From Flavobacterium shii (GTDB lineage Bacteria; Bacteroidota; Bacteroidia; Flavobacteriales; Flavobacteriaceae), in the NCBI RefSeq assembly GCF_025847235.1, contig NZ_JAOZEW010000018.1:62001-126000 (forward strand): 64,000 nucleotides of DNA. The letters are read 5' to 3'. The notes under the pieces were generated by a model. The model made no database searches and was not told where the DNA came from. It saw only the letters and a program-made list of their open reading frames with translations. Shown here in pieces: positions 44,465-53,200 of the stretch (its first letter is position 1; each line of letters begins with the position of its first letter). The translations under genes were made by a program, and so were the position numbers.

Positions 44465-45261
44465 TATATAATGGTAAGCGGATGAATAAAGAAATGGATT
44501 AGCAGCAATACAATTCCTGCAATAATTCGGTAATATCCAAATACTTTGAATCCGTTTTTAGTCAAAAATCCTATGAAGGTTTTAATAGCCAAAAGCGCTA
44601 CTATAAAGGCTACAATGTTACCAATAATCAATAAATTAACCTGATCATGTGATAATTCGAATCCTGCTTTATAATAATCGTAGCATTTTTTGGCAGTAGC
44701 TCCAAACATCGTAGGAACAGCCAAGAAGAATGAAAACTCCGCAGCTGTAGTTCTTGACAATTTTTGCGACATACCTCCTACTATACTTGCTCCACTTCTA
44801 GAAACTCCAGGAATCATTGCCAAACACTGGAACATTCCAATTTTAAAAGCTTGCAAATAAGTTATCTCTTGTGCTGTTTCTGATGCATTTGGCTTATTAA
44901 ACCACTCATCAACTTTTAATAAAATAAGTCCTCCTATTAAAAGTGAAACTGCAACTGTAACCGGATTTTCCAATAAACCATCTATAAAATCGCTTAGTAA
45001 CAATCCTAAAACTACAGCAGGAATAAAGGCAACCAATAGTTTAAAGTAAAAATCAAGTGTTTGAAAAAAACGTTTGAAATACAAAACCACAACCGAAAGG
45101 ATAGCACCTAGCTGAATTACAATTGTAAAAAGTTTTGTAAAATCATCATGGGCAATCCTAAAAAATGATGAGGCAATAATCATGTGACCCGTTGAAGAAA
45201 CAGGTAAAAATTCTGTAATTCCTTCGATAATGGCTAAAACAATAGCTTGTAAAGTATTCAT
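44464..45261 (-). CDS. uppP: Undecaprenyl-diphosphatase
   Basis: A 265-residue inner-membrane enzyme that dephosphorylates undecaprenyl diphosphate to recycle the lipid carrier of peptidoglycan synthesis. The signature IIEGITEFLPVSSTGH (residues 12-26, with the catalytic Glu pair) and the second motif IPGVSRSGASI (about 160-170) are both visible, with about eight membrane segments. Also known as BacA, it can confer bacitracin tolerance. It lies upstream of truB with a 1-bp overlap and downstream of DUF3098. Confidence 0.96.
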   Translation of the reverse strand: MNTLQAIVLAIIEGITEFLPVSSTGHMIIASSFFRIAHDDFTKLFTIVIQLGAILSVVVLYFKRFFQTLDFYFKLLVAFIPAVVLGLLLSDFIDGLLENPVTVAVSLLIGGLILLKVDEWFNKPNASETAQEITYLQAFKIGMFQCLAMIPGVSRSGASIVGGMSQKLSRTTAAEFSFFLAVPTMFGATAKKCYDYYKAGFELSHDQVNLLIIGNIVAFIVALLAIKTFIGFLTKNGFKVFGYYRIIAGIVLLLIHFFIHPLTII

Positions 45262-45360
45262 TTATTAGATTGTTAGATTGTTTAGAATATTAGACTACTT
45301 AGATTTTTCAGAAAAGATTAATCTAATAATCTAAAGATCTAAAATGTCTAAGGAGTCTAA

Positions 45361-45609
45361 TTAGTCTGTTTTAGGGTTTTTAAGAATAGCATAAATTGTG
45401 ATTCCAAAACCTATCAAAACTGTTGTTGGAGCCAAACGAATACGTCTGAAATTAAAAATAGCTTCATTAAAAACATTTGGATCATCACTTCCACCACCAG
45501 ACATCAAGATAAAACCTAATGCGATTACTCCGATTCCAATTAATAAAATTTTATAGTTCACTTTATCAAAAAGGAATTCCTGTTTTTTTTGTTCTTCTTT
45601 ATTTTTCAT
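45361..45609 (-). CDS. DUF3098 small membrane protein
   Basis: An 82-residue protein with two membrane helices (about 22-38 and 62-76) flanking the polar loop GGGSDDPNVFNEAIFNFRRI. Both the sequence and its place between ftsX and uppP match the Bacteroidota family DUF3098, which is of unknown function and thought to be linked to cell division or envelope work only by position. A 99-bp spacer rich in TTAGATT-type short repeats separates it from uppP. Confidence 0.9.
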   Translation of the reverse strand: MKNKEEQKKQEFLFDKVNYKILLIGIGVIALGFILMSGGGSDDPNVFNEAIFNFRRIRLAPTTVLIGFGITIYAILKNPKTD

Positions 45610-45734
45610 TTTGTCATTGCGAGGAACGAAGCAATCTCATCCTCTATTTTATAAAGTTTATGTTGTAAATCTAAATTCTAGAATCATTACCAAAACCTAA
45701 AATACAAACAGGCTAAGTAATCTGCAATCTAAAA
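45610..45734. repeat. Short dispersed-type repeat between ftsX and DUF3098
   Basis: The stretch GTCATTGCGAGGAACGAAGC near 45615-45640 is a word I know as a recurrent intergenic sequence in Flavobacterium genomes. No gene is visible. Confidence 0.35.
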
Positions 45735-46610
45735 TTAATAAAGATCGTCGGTTCTTAAATTCAAGAAACGTTGTGTAGCAAAGTGTGTGCTTAACCAAGT
45801 AATTAAAACTCCGATTCCTAAAACAGCCAATAATACTAACCCGATAAGAGCTTTATCATCTAATATTCCAAGTCCTGGATAGTTTGTATCTACATATATT
45901 AAAAGTCCGATTAAAGCAACAATTGCCAAACCAGCACCAATTAATCCTAATTTAATGCTTCGCATTACAAATGGTTTACGAATAAACGATTTTGTAGCAC
46001 CAACCATTTGCATCGTTTTAATAATAAATCGATTAGAATGTATTGATAAACGTAATGAACTATTGATAAGCAAAACTGCAATTACAGTTAAAAATCCGCT
46101 AACAATCAAAATCCACATACTTACTTTTTTGATGTTATCATTTACCAGATTCACCAATTGTTTGTCATAAACAATATCCGAAACCATAGTGTTTTTGCGT
46201 AAGCTAGTTTCTATTTTAGTAATACTATCTTTAACTACATAATCTGCTTTTAAGTGAATATCGTAAGAATTCAACAATGGATTCTCTCCTAAAAACGTCA
46301 GGAAATCTTCGCCAATAATATCAGTGTGTTCTTTGGCTGCTTTTTCTTTGGAAACATAAACAAACGATTTTGCAAAAGGAGCTCTTTTCAATTCAGTGCT
46401 GAATGCCTTTATTACACTATCATTGGCTTCATTTTTAAAGAAAACTGTCATTGCAATTTTTTCTTTAAAATCATCTGCCAGTTTCTTAGAATTAATAATG
46501 AATAATCCCAGTACTCCCAAAAGGAATAAAACCAAGAATACACTTAATACAACCGAAAAATAAGAGGAAATTAACCTGCGTTTTTGAAATTTATCAAAGT
46601 TAGAACTCAT
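45735..46610 (-). CDS. ftsX: Cell division permease-like protein FtsX
   Basis: A 291-residue membrane protein: one helix near the N-terminus (about 20-42), a periplasmic domain (about 50-165), and three helices toward the C-terminus (about 168-188, 215-240, 255-280). The pattern and motifs (KRRLISSYFSVVLSVFLVLF; IKTMQMVGATKSFIRKPFV) are those of FtsX, which with the ATPase FtsE controls peptidoglycan hydrolases at the septum. FtsE is not in this cluster. It is the first gene of the conserved ftsX-DUF3098-uppP-truB order. Confidence 0.92.
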   Translation of the reverse strand: MSSNFDKFQKRRLISSYFSVVLSVFLVLFLLGVLGLFIINSKKLADDFKEKIAMTVFFKNEANDSVIKAFSTELKRAPFAKSFVYVSKEKAAKEHTDIIGEDFLTFLGENPLLNSYDIHLKADYVVKDSITKIETSLRKNTMVSDIVYDKQLVNLVNDNIKKVSMWILIVSGFLTVIAVLLINSSLRLSIHSNRFIIKTMQMVGATKSFIRKPFVMRSIKLGLIGAGLAIVALIGLLIYVDTNYPGLGILDDKALIGLVLLAVLGIGVLITWLSTHFATQRFLNLRTDDLY

Positions 46611-46882
46611 AGTTTGCTTAAATTATGTGGTAAAAATAATAAAGAATTTCATTATTTACAGCTAATAACGAACTTTTATACTTTAATTATACAATTAGTC
46701 ATCGAATAAAAAGTTGATTTAACCGCAAAGTACGCCAAGTTTTTTTAAATGTTTGGTTTTATATAGACATAAAGTACGCAAAGCTTTGCGAACTTTGCGT
46801 ACCTCTTTGTGCACTTTGAGGTTAGATCTTAGAAAAACCTTTGCAACTCAGAACCTTAGTAACTCAGAACCTAAAAAAACCT
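46611..46882. other. Intergenic spacer with AAAGTACGC-type repeats
   Basis: This spacer contains repeats of the words GCAAAGTACGC and TTGCGTAC in both orientations (around 46726-46805) and of ACTCAGAACCT (46845-46875). A CGCAAAG-CTTTGCG dyad lies near 46777. I see no coding frame or clear terminator; ftsX transcription starts somewhere near 46620. Confidence 0.4.
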
Positions 46883-47479
46883 TTACTTAACTTTATAAAC
46901 TTCGATACTTTTAAGCCAGGAAACATGGCGTGGCCCCGTTTTTATGTCATTTTTACAAATCGTAATCATTTCTCCATTTTTTACAGGTTTACCATTTTCT
47001 TCAAAAAGAACATAGGCGTTTTCTCCTGTTGGATTATTAAAAATTTCTGCCCACGAGAACGTTGCCATATACCCATCTGAAGCTCTTGCTACAATATAAA
47101 AATTGCGGTCTTCATGTCCGCTTTGTTTAATTTTAGCTTTCTCTAAGATATCTTTTAGCAAAACTCCTTTACAGGTTTTATCATCTTTTTTAACTTCTCC
47201 GCTTTGGCAAACTACTTTAAAATCAGTTATTGTTGCCACTTTCATTTTACGTAACGAATCCACCGTTAATTGCAACGGAAATTCAACTTCGCCCTTTACT
47301 TCAATTTGATGATTTACTAATTTTAAACTATCTGCTGGTGTAAGAACAGGATGTTTATCGTTATCTGTTTTTGAAACTTTTTCAGTTGAAATAGCATCTT
47401 CTTTTTCTTTTTTAGAAGAATTACACATCGTGCATGAAAATGCGATTAATAGAATGAGAATGTAATTTTGAGTTTTCAT
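46883..47479 (-). CDS. Lipoprotein with molybdopterin-oxidoreductase-like domain
   Basis: A 198-residue lipoprotein (lipobox ILLIAFSC/TMC near residues 16-19). The mature part from about residue 60 matches the Mo-cofactor-binding fold of the sulfite oxidase type in reduced form: HQIEVKGEVEFPLQLTVDSL, VVCQSGEVKKDDKTCKGVLL (with Cys where the Mo ligand sits in sulfite oxidases), YIVARASDGYMATFSWAEIF and KTGPRHVSWLKSIEVY. It is short for a full enzyme, so it may bind rather than use the cofactor. It follows the TonB receptor by 17 bp, and a ModE-like gene lies upstream, which makes a molybdenum connection likely. Confidence 0.78.
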   Translation of the reverse strand: MKTQNYILILLIAFSCTMCNSSKKEKEDAISTEKVSKTDNDKHPVLTPADSLKLVNHQIEVKGEVEFPLQLTVDSLRKMKVATITDFKVVCQSGEVKKDDKTCKGVLLKDILEKAKIKQSGHEDRNFYIVARASDGYMATFSWAEIFNNPTGENAYVLFEENGKPVKNGEMITICKNDIKTGPRHVSWLKSIEVYKVK

Positions 47480-47496
47480 ATAAATTTAGTTTTGAT

Positions 47497-49497
47497 TTAG
47501 TTATTAAAAAATCGAAGTGTCACAAAAAAGTTGCGTCCTTCCTCAGGATATCCTTCTACAAGACTGTAGTTCTTATCAAATATGTTATTTACTCCAGCGT
47601 CGATGCTAAAGTTTTTAGCAATTTTACACGAACCATAAAGATTTAAAAGGGTGTAATCTGGAACTCTCGCACCATAACTTGTACTAATTCTGGACGAATT
47701 AAACTCAGAGTTAGCTATTAATCTCAGTAGTTTTATTGGCTCGTATTCTACCGTTCCCATAACTTTAGTATTTGGCACATCGGTAAAATGAATCGTAGGA
47801 TCCGTCAGGTTATTTCTTTCTACGTAAGTGTAATTAACATTAAAAGCTAAATTCTGCAAAAGCGAATAATTCAGTTGCGCTTCAATTCCCATATATTCGG
47901 CTTCGCCAAAGTTTTGCATTTGCGATTTCCCCGGCGCAACATTACTTACATTTAAAATCGCATCGGTAAGCGAACTATAAAAAACAGCTGTTTGAAAAGT
48001 AATTTTACTAAAAAGATTTGCGGTATAATTTATTTCATAGTTTACCGCTTTTTCTGGTTTCAGGTCAGGATTAGGAATTGCTGTTCCCATTCGGTACGAA
48101 TATCGGTCTTTGATTGTTGCAAATCGTGTTTTCTGCGAAACGGTTGCTCCCAGTTTTTGATTCTCATTTAGCTGATAAAAAAATCCTATTTGCGCATTAA
48201 AAGCATCACTTGCATCTGCCGCAGGATAATCAGAAATTACTTTTGTCGTACTATTATAATCTTCGGCTTCTTTGTTTTTCCTGATGTTGTAACTCACTCC
48301 GGGAACCAAAGTAAATTTGTTCGAAATTTTATAAACATCTTCAATCCCAATCAATACCGTATTGTCTACAAAATTACGCACAGGTTCACCAAGGTTATTT
48401 TCCCGATGTACATCTTCTTTAAAATGAAATGCGATTTTAAGGTCGTTTTTCGGAATTATTTGCGTGTCGTATTCCAGATTCCCTCCATACGTATAATCGT
48501 TATAATTGCTCTGAAAAGCGTACGGTTTAGTTTGGGTCGAATAGGTGTTATCATCATAACTATCTAATGTGTTTTTAAATCTATCGTAGTATATTCTAGT
48601 TTTAAAACTGTTCTTATCATCCAAATTTGAATTGGAGATAAAATAATAACTCTCCTTATCCCAATTAGGCCATTGCCAATATCGAGGTTTTGCATAAAGC
48701 GAATTCAATACATCATCGCCCGCATAAACAGGATTCCCTTTCTCGCCTTGCTGATTGATATACCCTATTGCATATTCGCTCTTTTCAGTTGGAGTCCATC
48801 CAACTTTAAAACTAATTTTCTGGTCCGTGCGATAGGAATTATCTCTTTCGCCTCCATCTTCGTTTTTAGAAGGAACATAATTAGACGACATTCTAAAAGA
48901 ATTGCGATGCAAATACGAATACCCTCCCTGAACATAAAATTTACCCAGATTAGAACCTATATTAATATTCCCTTTATATCCATTGGAATTAATCATCCCA
49001 AACGAACCATCATATTCTAATATTCTCGAAGGTTTTCTGGAGATAAGATTAATAGCTCCTCCGAGCGAATTAGGGCCATAAAGTACTGACGAAAATCCTT
49101 TAGAAACATCTATCGCAGCAAGATCAAAAGTTGTAAATCGAGCCAAATCAACATAACCATCATAAGGAACATAAACCGGAATTCCGTCCATGTAAACTGG
49201 AACTTGCCTTAAATCAAACCCACGGATCGAAACCATAGATTCATTTCTTGGTCCCGAAGCGGTTAAACTCACACCCGGAAGCATGTTTAATGCCTGAGAA
49301 ACATCCATTTTATTTTGCGACTCCATTTTTTTGGTCGTCACCCTGTTTAGTGTATCCTTGCTTTTATTATTTTTTATAATAACTTCTCCAAGCATAAACA
49401 TATTGGTAGGTTTTACCGAATCTATCGCGACCGAATTATTTTGTTGGCATAAGCCAATGAGCGGAAATAATAAAAATGTTATAATTTTTAGCTTCAT
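47497..49497 (-). CDS. TonB-dependent receptor, candidate molybdenum-linked transporter
   Basis: A 666-residue outer-membrane receptor. The start at ATG 49497 gives a signal peptide (MKLKIITFLLFPLIGLCQ); the alternative TTG at 49506 adds three residues. The plug domain (about 40-160) is typical: ALNMLPGVSLTASGPRNESM, VSIRGFDLRQVPVYMDGIPV, FSSVLYGPNSLGGAINLISR. The barrel ends in the aromatic FVTLRFFNN region. It lacks a carboxypeptidase-like domain, as in siderophore or metal receptors. It lies between a ModE-like regulator and a molybdopterin-type lipoprotein, and two identical-geometry dyads precede it. I infer molybdate or tungstate, or a complex of them, as ligand. Confidence 0.88.
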   Translation of the reverse strand: MKLKIITFLLFPLIGLCQQNNSVAIDSVKPTNMFMLGEVIIKNNKSKDTLNRVTTKKMESQNKMDVSQALNMLPGVSLTASGPRNESMVSIRGFDLRQVPVYMDGIPVYVPYDGYVDLARFTTFDLAAIDVSKGFSSVLYGPNSLGGAINLISRKPSRILEYDGSFGMINSNGYKGNINIGSNLGKFYVQGGYSYLHRNSFRMSSNYVPSKNEDGGERDNSYRTDQKISFKVGWTPTEKSEYAIGYINQQGEKGNPVYAGDDVLNSLYAKPRYWQWPNWDKESYYFISNSNLDDKNSFKTRIYYDRFKNTLDSYDDNTYSTQTKPYAFQSNYNDYTYGGNLEYDTQIIPKNDLKIAFHFKEDVHRENNLGEPVRNFVDNTVLIGIEDVYKISNKFTLVPGVSYNIRKNKEAEDYNSTTKVISDYPAADASDAFNAQIGFFYQLNENQKLGATVSQKTRFATIKDRYSYRMGTAIPNPDLKPEKAVNYEINYTANLFSKITFQTAVFYSSLTDAILNVSNVAPGKSQMQNFGEAEYMGIEAQLNYSLLQNLAFNVNYTYVERNNLTDPTIHFTDVPNTKVMGTVEYEPIKLLRLIANSEFNSSRISTSYGARVPDYTLLNLYGSCKIAKNFSIDAGVNNIFDKNYSLVEGYPEEGRNFFVTLRFFNN

Positions 49498-49515
49498 AAT
49501 TTTCAATAATTTTTT

Positions 49516-49539
49516 CAGTATGTTTTTAAAAGAATACTG
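49516..49539. promoter_or_regulatory. Candidate ModE-type operator 1
   Basis: CAGTAT-N12-ATACTG dyad, 19 bp upstream of the receptor start. The flanks extend the match with the second site (TTCAGTATGTTTT ... AATACTGAT). Confidence 0.55.
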
Positions 49540-49582
49540 ATGATTAGCATTTATATTTTTGATTACAATTAGTCAACCTCTT

Positions 49583-49606
49583 CAGTATGTTTTAAAATGA
49601 ATACTG
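49583..49606. promoter_or_regulatory. Candidate ModE-type operator 2
   Basis: A second CAGTAT-N12-ATACTG dyad with the same 12-bp spacer, 67 bp from the first (about six helical turns) and 15 bp after the regulator gene's stop. Two sites on the same helix face suit cooperative repression. Confidence 0.55.
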
Positions 49607-49620
49607 ATTATTAAAAAAAT

Positions 49621-49968
49621 TTAGAATTTTAAATTCTGAACCTCTTTTTGAGCAAAATCTTTAATTCTTTTTTCAATTTCATAAAATACTGTAATTGCAT
49701 TTTCGCCAGCTTCTGTCAATCGTGCTCCACCACCACCTTTACCTCCCAGAAGTTTTTCTACCAAAGGAGATTCGGCACGTAGATTCATCTCTTCTACCAA
49801 TTGCCAAGCTTGTCTGTACGCCATTTTCATCTCTTTGGCAGCATTGGTAATAGAACCTGTTTTTCTTATATTCTCTAATAACCAAATCTTACCAATACCT
49901 AAAAAAGGACCTTCGGCTTCTTCAATCCAAAGTCGAACTTCGATAGAATATTTTTTACTATTGCCCAT
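49621..49968 (-). CDS. ModE-like winged-helix regulator
   Basis: A 115-residue protein consisting of only the ModE N-terminal DNA-binding domain: RLWIEEAEGPFLGIGKIWLL (about 12-31), the HTH IRKTGSITNAAKEMKMAYRQAWQLVEEMN region (34-62), and the glycine-rich wing LLGGKGGGGARLTEAG (about 78-93). It has no molybdate-binding MOP domain, so it either senses nothing itself or responds through a partner. Stand-alone ModE heads occur in many bacteria next to molybdenum genes. Its gene precedes the receptor and oxidoreductase-like genes on the same strand. Confidence 0.88.
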   Translation of the reverse strand: MGNSKKYSIEVRLWIEEAEGPFLGIGKIWLLENIRKTGSITNAAKEMKMAYRQAWQLVEEMNLRAESPLVEKLLGGKGGGGARLTEAGENAITVFYEIEKRIKDFAQKEVQNLKF

Positions 49969-50146
49969 TTTATTCTTTTAAAATCGATACTAAAATAATC
50001 AATTTTTAAGTAAACCTATTCTTTCAAATCCTTAAATACTTGAAAACAAAAAAAACTCTTTCTTGCATACAGAAACGCAAATCTAAATATTCAAACTTAT
50101 TTAAATACTGATTTTTATCATTCTATGATATCTAAAAAAAATAACT

Positions 50147-50176
50147 TTGGTACAATCCACAATAAACGTAAATTTG
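50147..50176 (+). promoter_or_regulatory. leuS promoter
   Basis: TTG (50147-50149), a 19-nt spacer and TAAATTTG (50169-50176) match the flavobacterial consensus. The leader of about 60 nt contains repeated CTTTGAACCTTTGAA words. Confidence 0.6.
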
Positions 50177-50242
50177 CGAACTTATAATGAATCGTGAGAA
50201 AGCCTTTGAAACTTTATCACTTTGAACCTTTGAACCTTTAAA

Positions 50243-53200
50243 ATGAAATACAATCCGATTGAAATAGACGCCAAATGGCAAAAATATTGGGCAGACAATA
50301 AAACTTTTGCAGCCGAAAATAATTCCGAAAAGCCGAAACATTACGTACTCGATATGTTTCCTTATCCATCTGGAGCGGGATTACACGTTGGGCATCCGCT
50401 AGGTTATATTGCATCAGATGTATATTCTCGTTTTAAAAGACACCAAGGATTTAATGTTTTGCACCCAATGGGTTACGATAGTTTCGGATTACCTGCAGAG
50501 CAATATGCTATACAAACAGGTCAACGTCCGGAAGATACTACTCGTGTAAATATTGATGGTGGTGTAGATAAAGAAGGAAAGCAAATTGCTGGATACAGAA
50601 AACAATTAGATAAAATAGGATTCTCATTTGATTGGGACAGAGAAGTTCGTACTTCTAATCCTGATTATTATAAGCATACACAATGGATTTTTATCCAATT
50701 GTTCAATTCTTGGTACAATAAAAATGCTGATAAAGCCGAAGACATTTCGACTTTGGTTTCTATTTTCGAAAAAGAAGGAAATGCAACTGTAAATGCAGTT
50801 TGCGATGATAATATAGTAGGTTTTTCGTCAAGCGAATGGACATCATTTTCGGCAGATGAGCAACAAAAAATTCTATTACAATACAGATTAACTTATTTGG
50901 CAGAAACCGAAGTAAACTGGTGTCCTGGTTTAGGAACTGTTTTGGCAAATGACGAAATCGTAAACGGAGTTTCTGAGCGTGGTGGTTATCCTGTAATCCG
51001 TAAAAAGATGACACAATGGAGCATGCGTATCTCTGCTTATGCAGAACGTTTGTTGCAAGGTCTTAACGATATCGACTGGAGCGAAAGCATCAAAGAAAGC
51101 CAACGTAACTGGATCGGGAAATCGGTTGGAGCAATGGTTACATTCCCCATCCTATCCTTCCCCGAAGGGGAAGAGACAGATAGCGCTGAACAAAAATCGG
51201 GCTATATGACAGGAGGAAACAATTCTCATTTATTACTTGAAAGAGCTAAAGAAATGAGAAACAATCCTACTGAAGCAGAGAAAATTTTATGGCTTAATTT
51301 AAAGTCAAAAGCTCTAGATTATAAATTTAGACAACAACATTTAATAGATGATTTCATAGTAGATTTTGTGTGCTTATCTAAAAAATTAATTATTGAAGTT
51401 GATGGAGGAATCCATGATTCACAGCAAGAAGCAGATGCAAAAAGAACTGAAATTCTTAATGAAAAAGGCTTCAAAGTAATCCGTTTTAATAATAAAGAAA
51501 TATTTAATAATATCGATAGTGTCTTAACAGTTATTAAACATGAATTACTAAATGCAGTAGATGTTCCCCCTTCGGGGGCTAGGGGGATTGCAGTTTTCAC
51601 AACTCGTCCTGACACTATCTTCGGGGTTACGTTTATGACATTGGCTCCAGAACATCCTTTGGTTACTGAGATTACAACTCCAGAACAAAAAGCAGCGATT
51701 GAAGCGTATATCGAAAAAACGGCAAAACGTTCTGAGCGTGAGCGTATGGCCGATGTAAAAACTATTTCGGGAGTATTTACAGGTGCTTATGCAGAACATC
51801 CTTTTACAAAAGAACCAATTCCGGTTTGGATTGGCGATTATGTTTTGGCAGGATACGGAACAGGTGCAGTAATGGCGGTTCCTTGTGGAGACGAAAGAGA
51901 TTATGCTTTTGCAAATTTCTTTAAAGGTCAAAACGGAATGCCAGAAATCAAGAATATTTTTGCTAATGTTGATATTTCTGAAGCTGCTTATGGCTCAAAA
52001 GACAATGTAGAAATTGCAAATTCTGATTTCTTAAACGGATTAAATTATAAAAAGGCAACTCAAAAAGCGATTGCCGAATTAGAGAAACTAAATCAAGGAA
52101 CAGGAAAAACCAATTACCGTTTGCGTGATGCAGTATTTTCACGTCAGCGTTATTGGGGAGAACCATTCCCGGTATATTATGTAAATGGATTGCCACAAAT
52201 GATTGAGGCGCAACATTTACCAATTATTTTGCCTGAAGTAGAGAAATACTTACCTACCGAAGACGGATTGCCTCCTTTAGGAAATGCAGCTGTTTGGGCT
52301 TGGGATACTAAAACTAATACAGTTATAAATACTGATTTGGTTGATAATGTGACGATTTTTCCTCTTGAACTAAACACTATGCCAGGTTGGGCAGGAAGTT
52401 CATGGTACTGGATGCGTTATATGGATGCTCATAACGAAAACGAATTTGCAAGCAAAGAAGCTATAGCATATTGGGAAAGTGTCGATTTGTATATTGGCGG
52501 AAGCGAACATGCAACTGGACATTTATTATATTCTCGTTTTTGGAATAAATTCTTAAAAGACAAAGGTTTTGCTCCAACAGAAGAGCCATTCAAAAAACTG
52601 ATTAATCAGGGAATGATTTTGGGAACTACCGCTTATGTTTACAGACTTGAAGGAACAAATACATTTATTTCTAAAAATAAAATTGAAGGTCAAAATGTAC
52701 AACCAATTCGCGTTGATGTGCATTTCGTAAACTCTTCTGATGAATTAGAGATTGAAAAATTTAAAGCTTGGAGAGAAGACTTTAATACTGCTGAATTTAT
52801 TTTTGATGAAAACGGTAAATACATTGTAGGTCGTGAGGTCGAAAAAATGTCGAAATCATATTATAATGTAGTTACACCAGATGATATTTGTAATGAATAT
52901 GGTGCTGATACATTACGTTTATACGAAATGTTCTTAGGACCATTAGAGCAAGCTAAACCTTGGAACACTGCTGGAATTTCGGGAGTATTTGGTTTCTTAA
53001 AAAAACTATGCCGCTTGTATTTTGATGATAATGGTTTAATTATTACCAATGATGAACCAACAAAGGACAACTTAAAATCATTACATAAAACCATTAAAAA
53101 AGTAGCAGAAGATATTGAGAGTTTTTCTTTTAACACTTCAGTTTCTCAGTTTATGATTTGTGTAAACGAATTGTCTACACAAAACTGTCATTCTCGTGCT

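Noticed and set aside
51143..51589. The LeuRS insert as an intein
   Set aside because: There is no splice-junction Cys/Ser/Thr pair, no terminal His-Asn and no Hint-type blocks; the nuclease fold is DUF559, not LAGLIDADG or the usual intein-associated HNH, and it is only about 149 codons.
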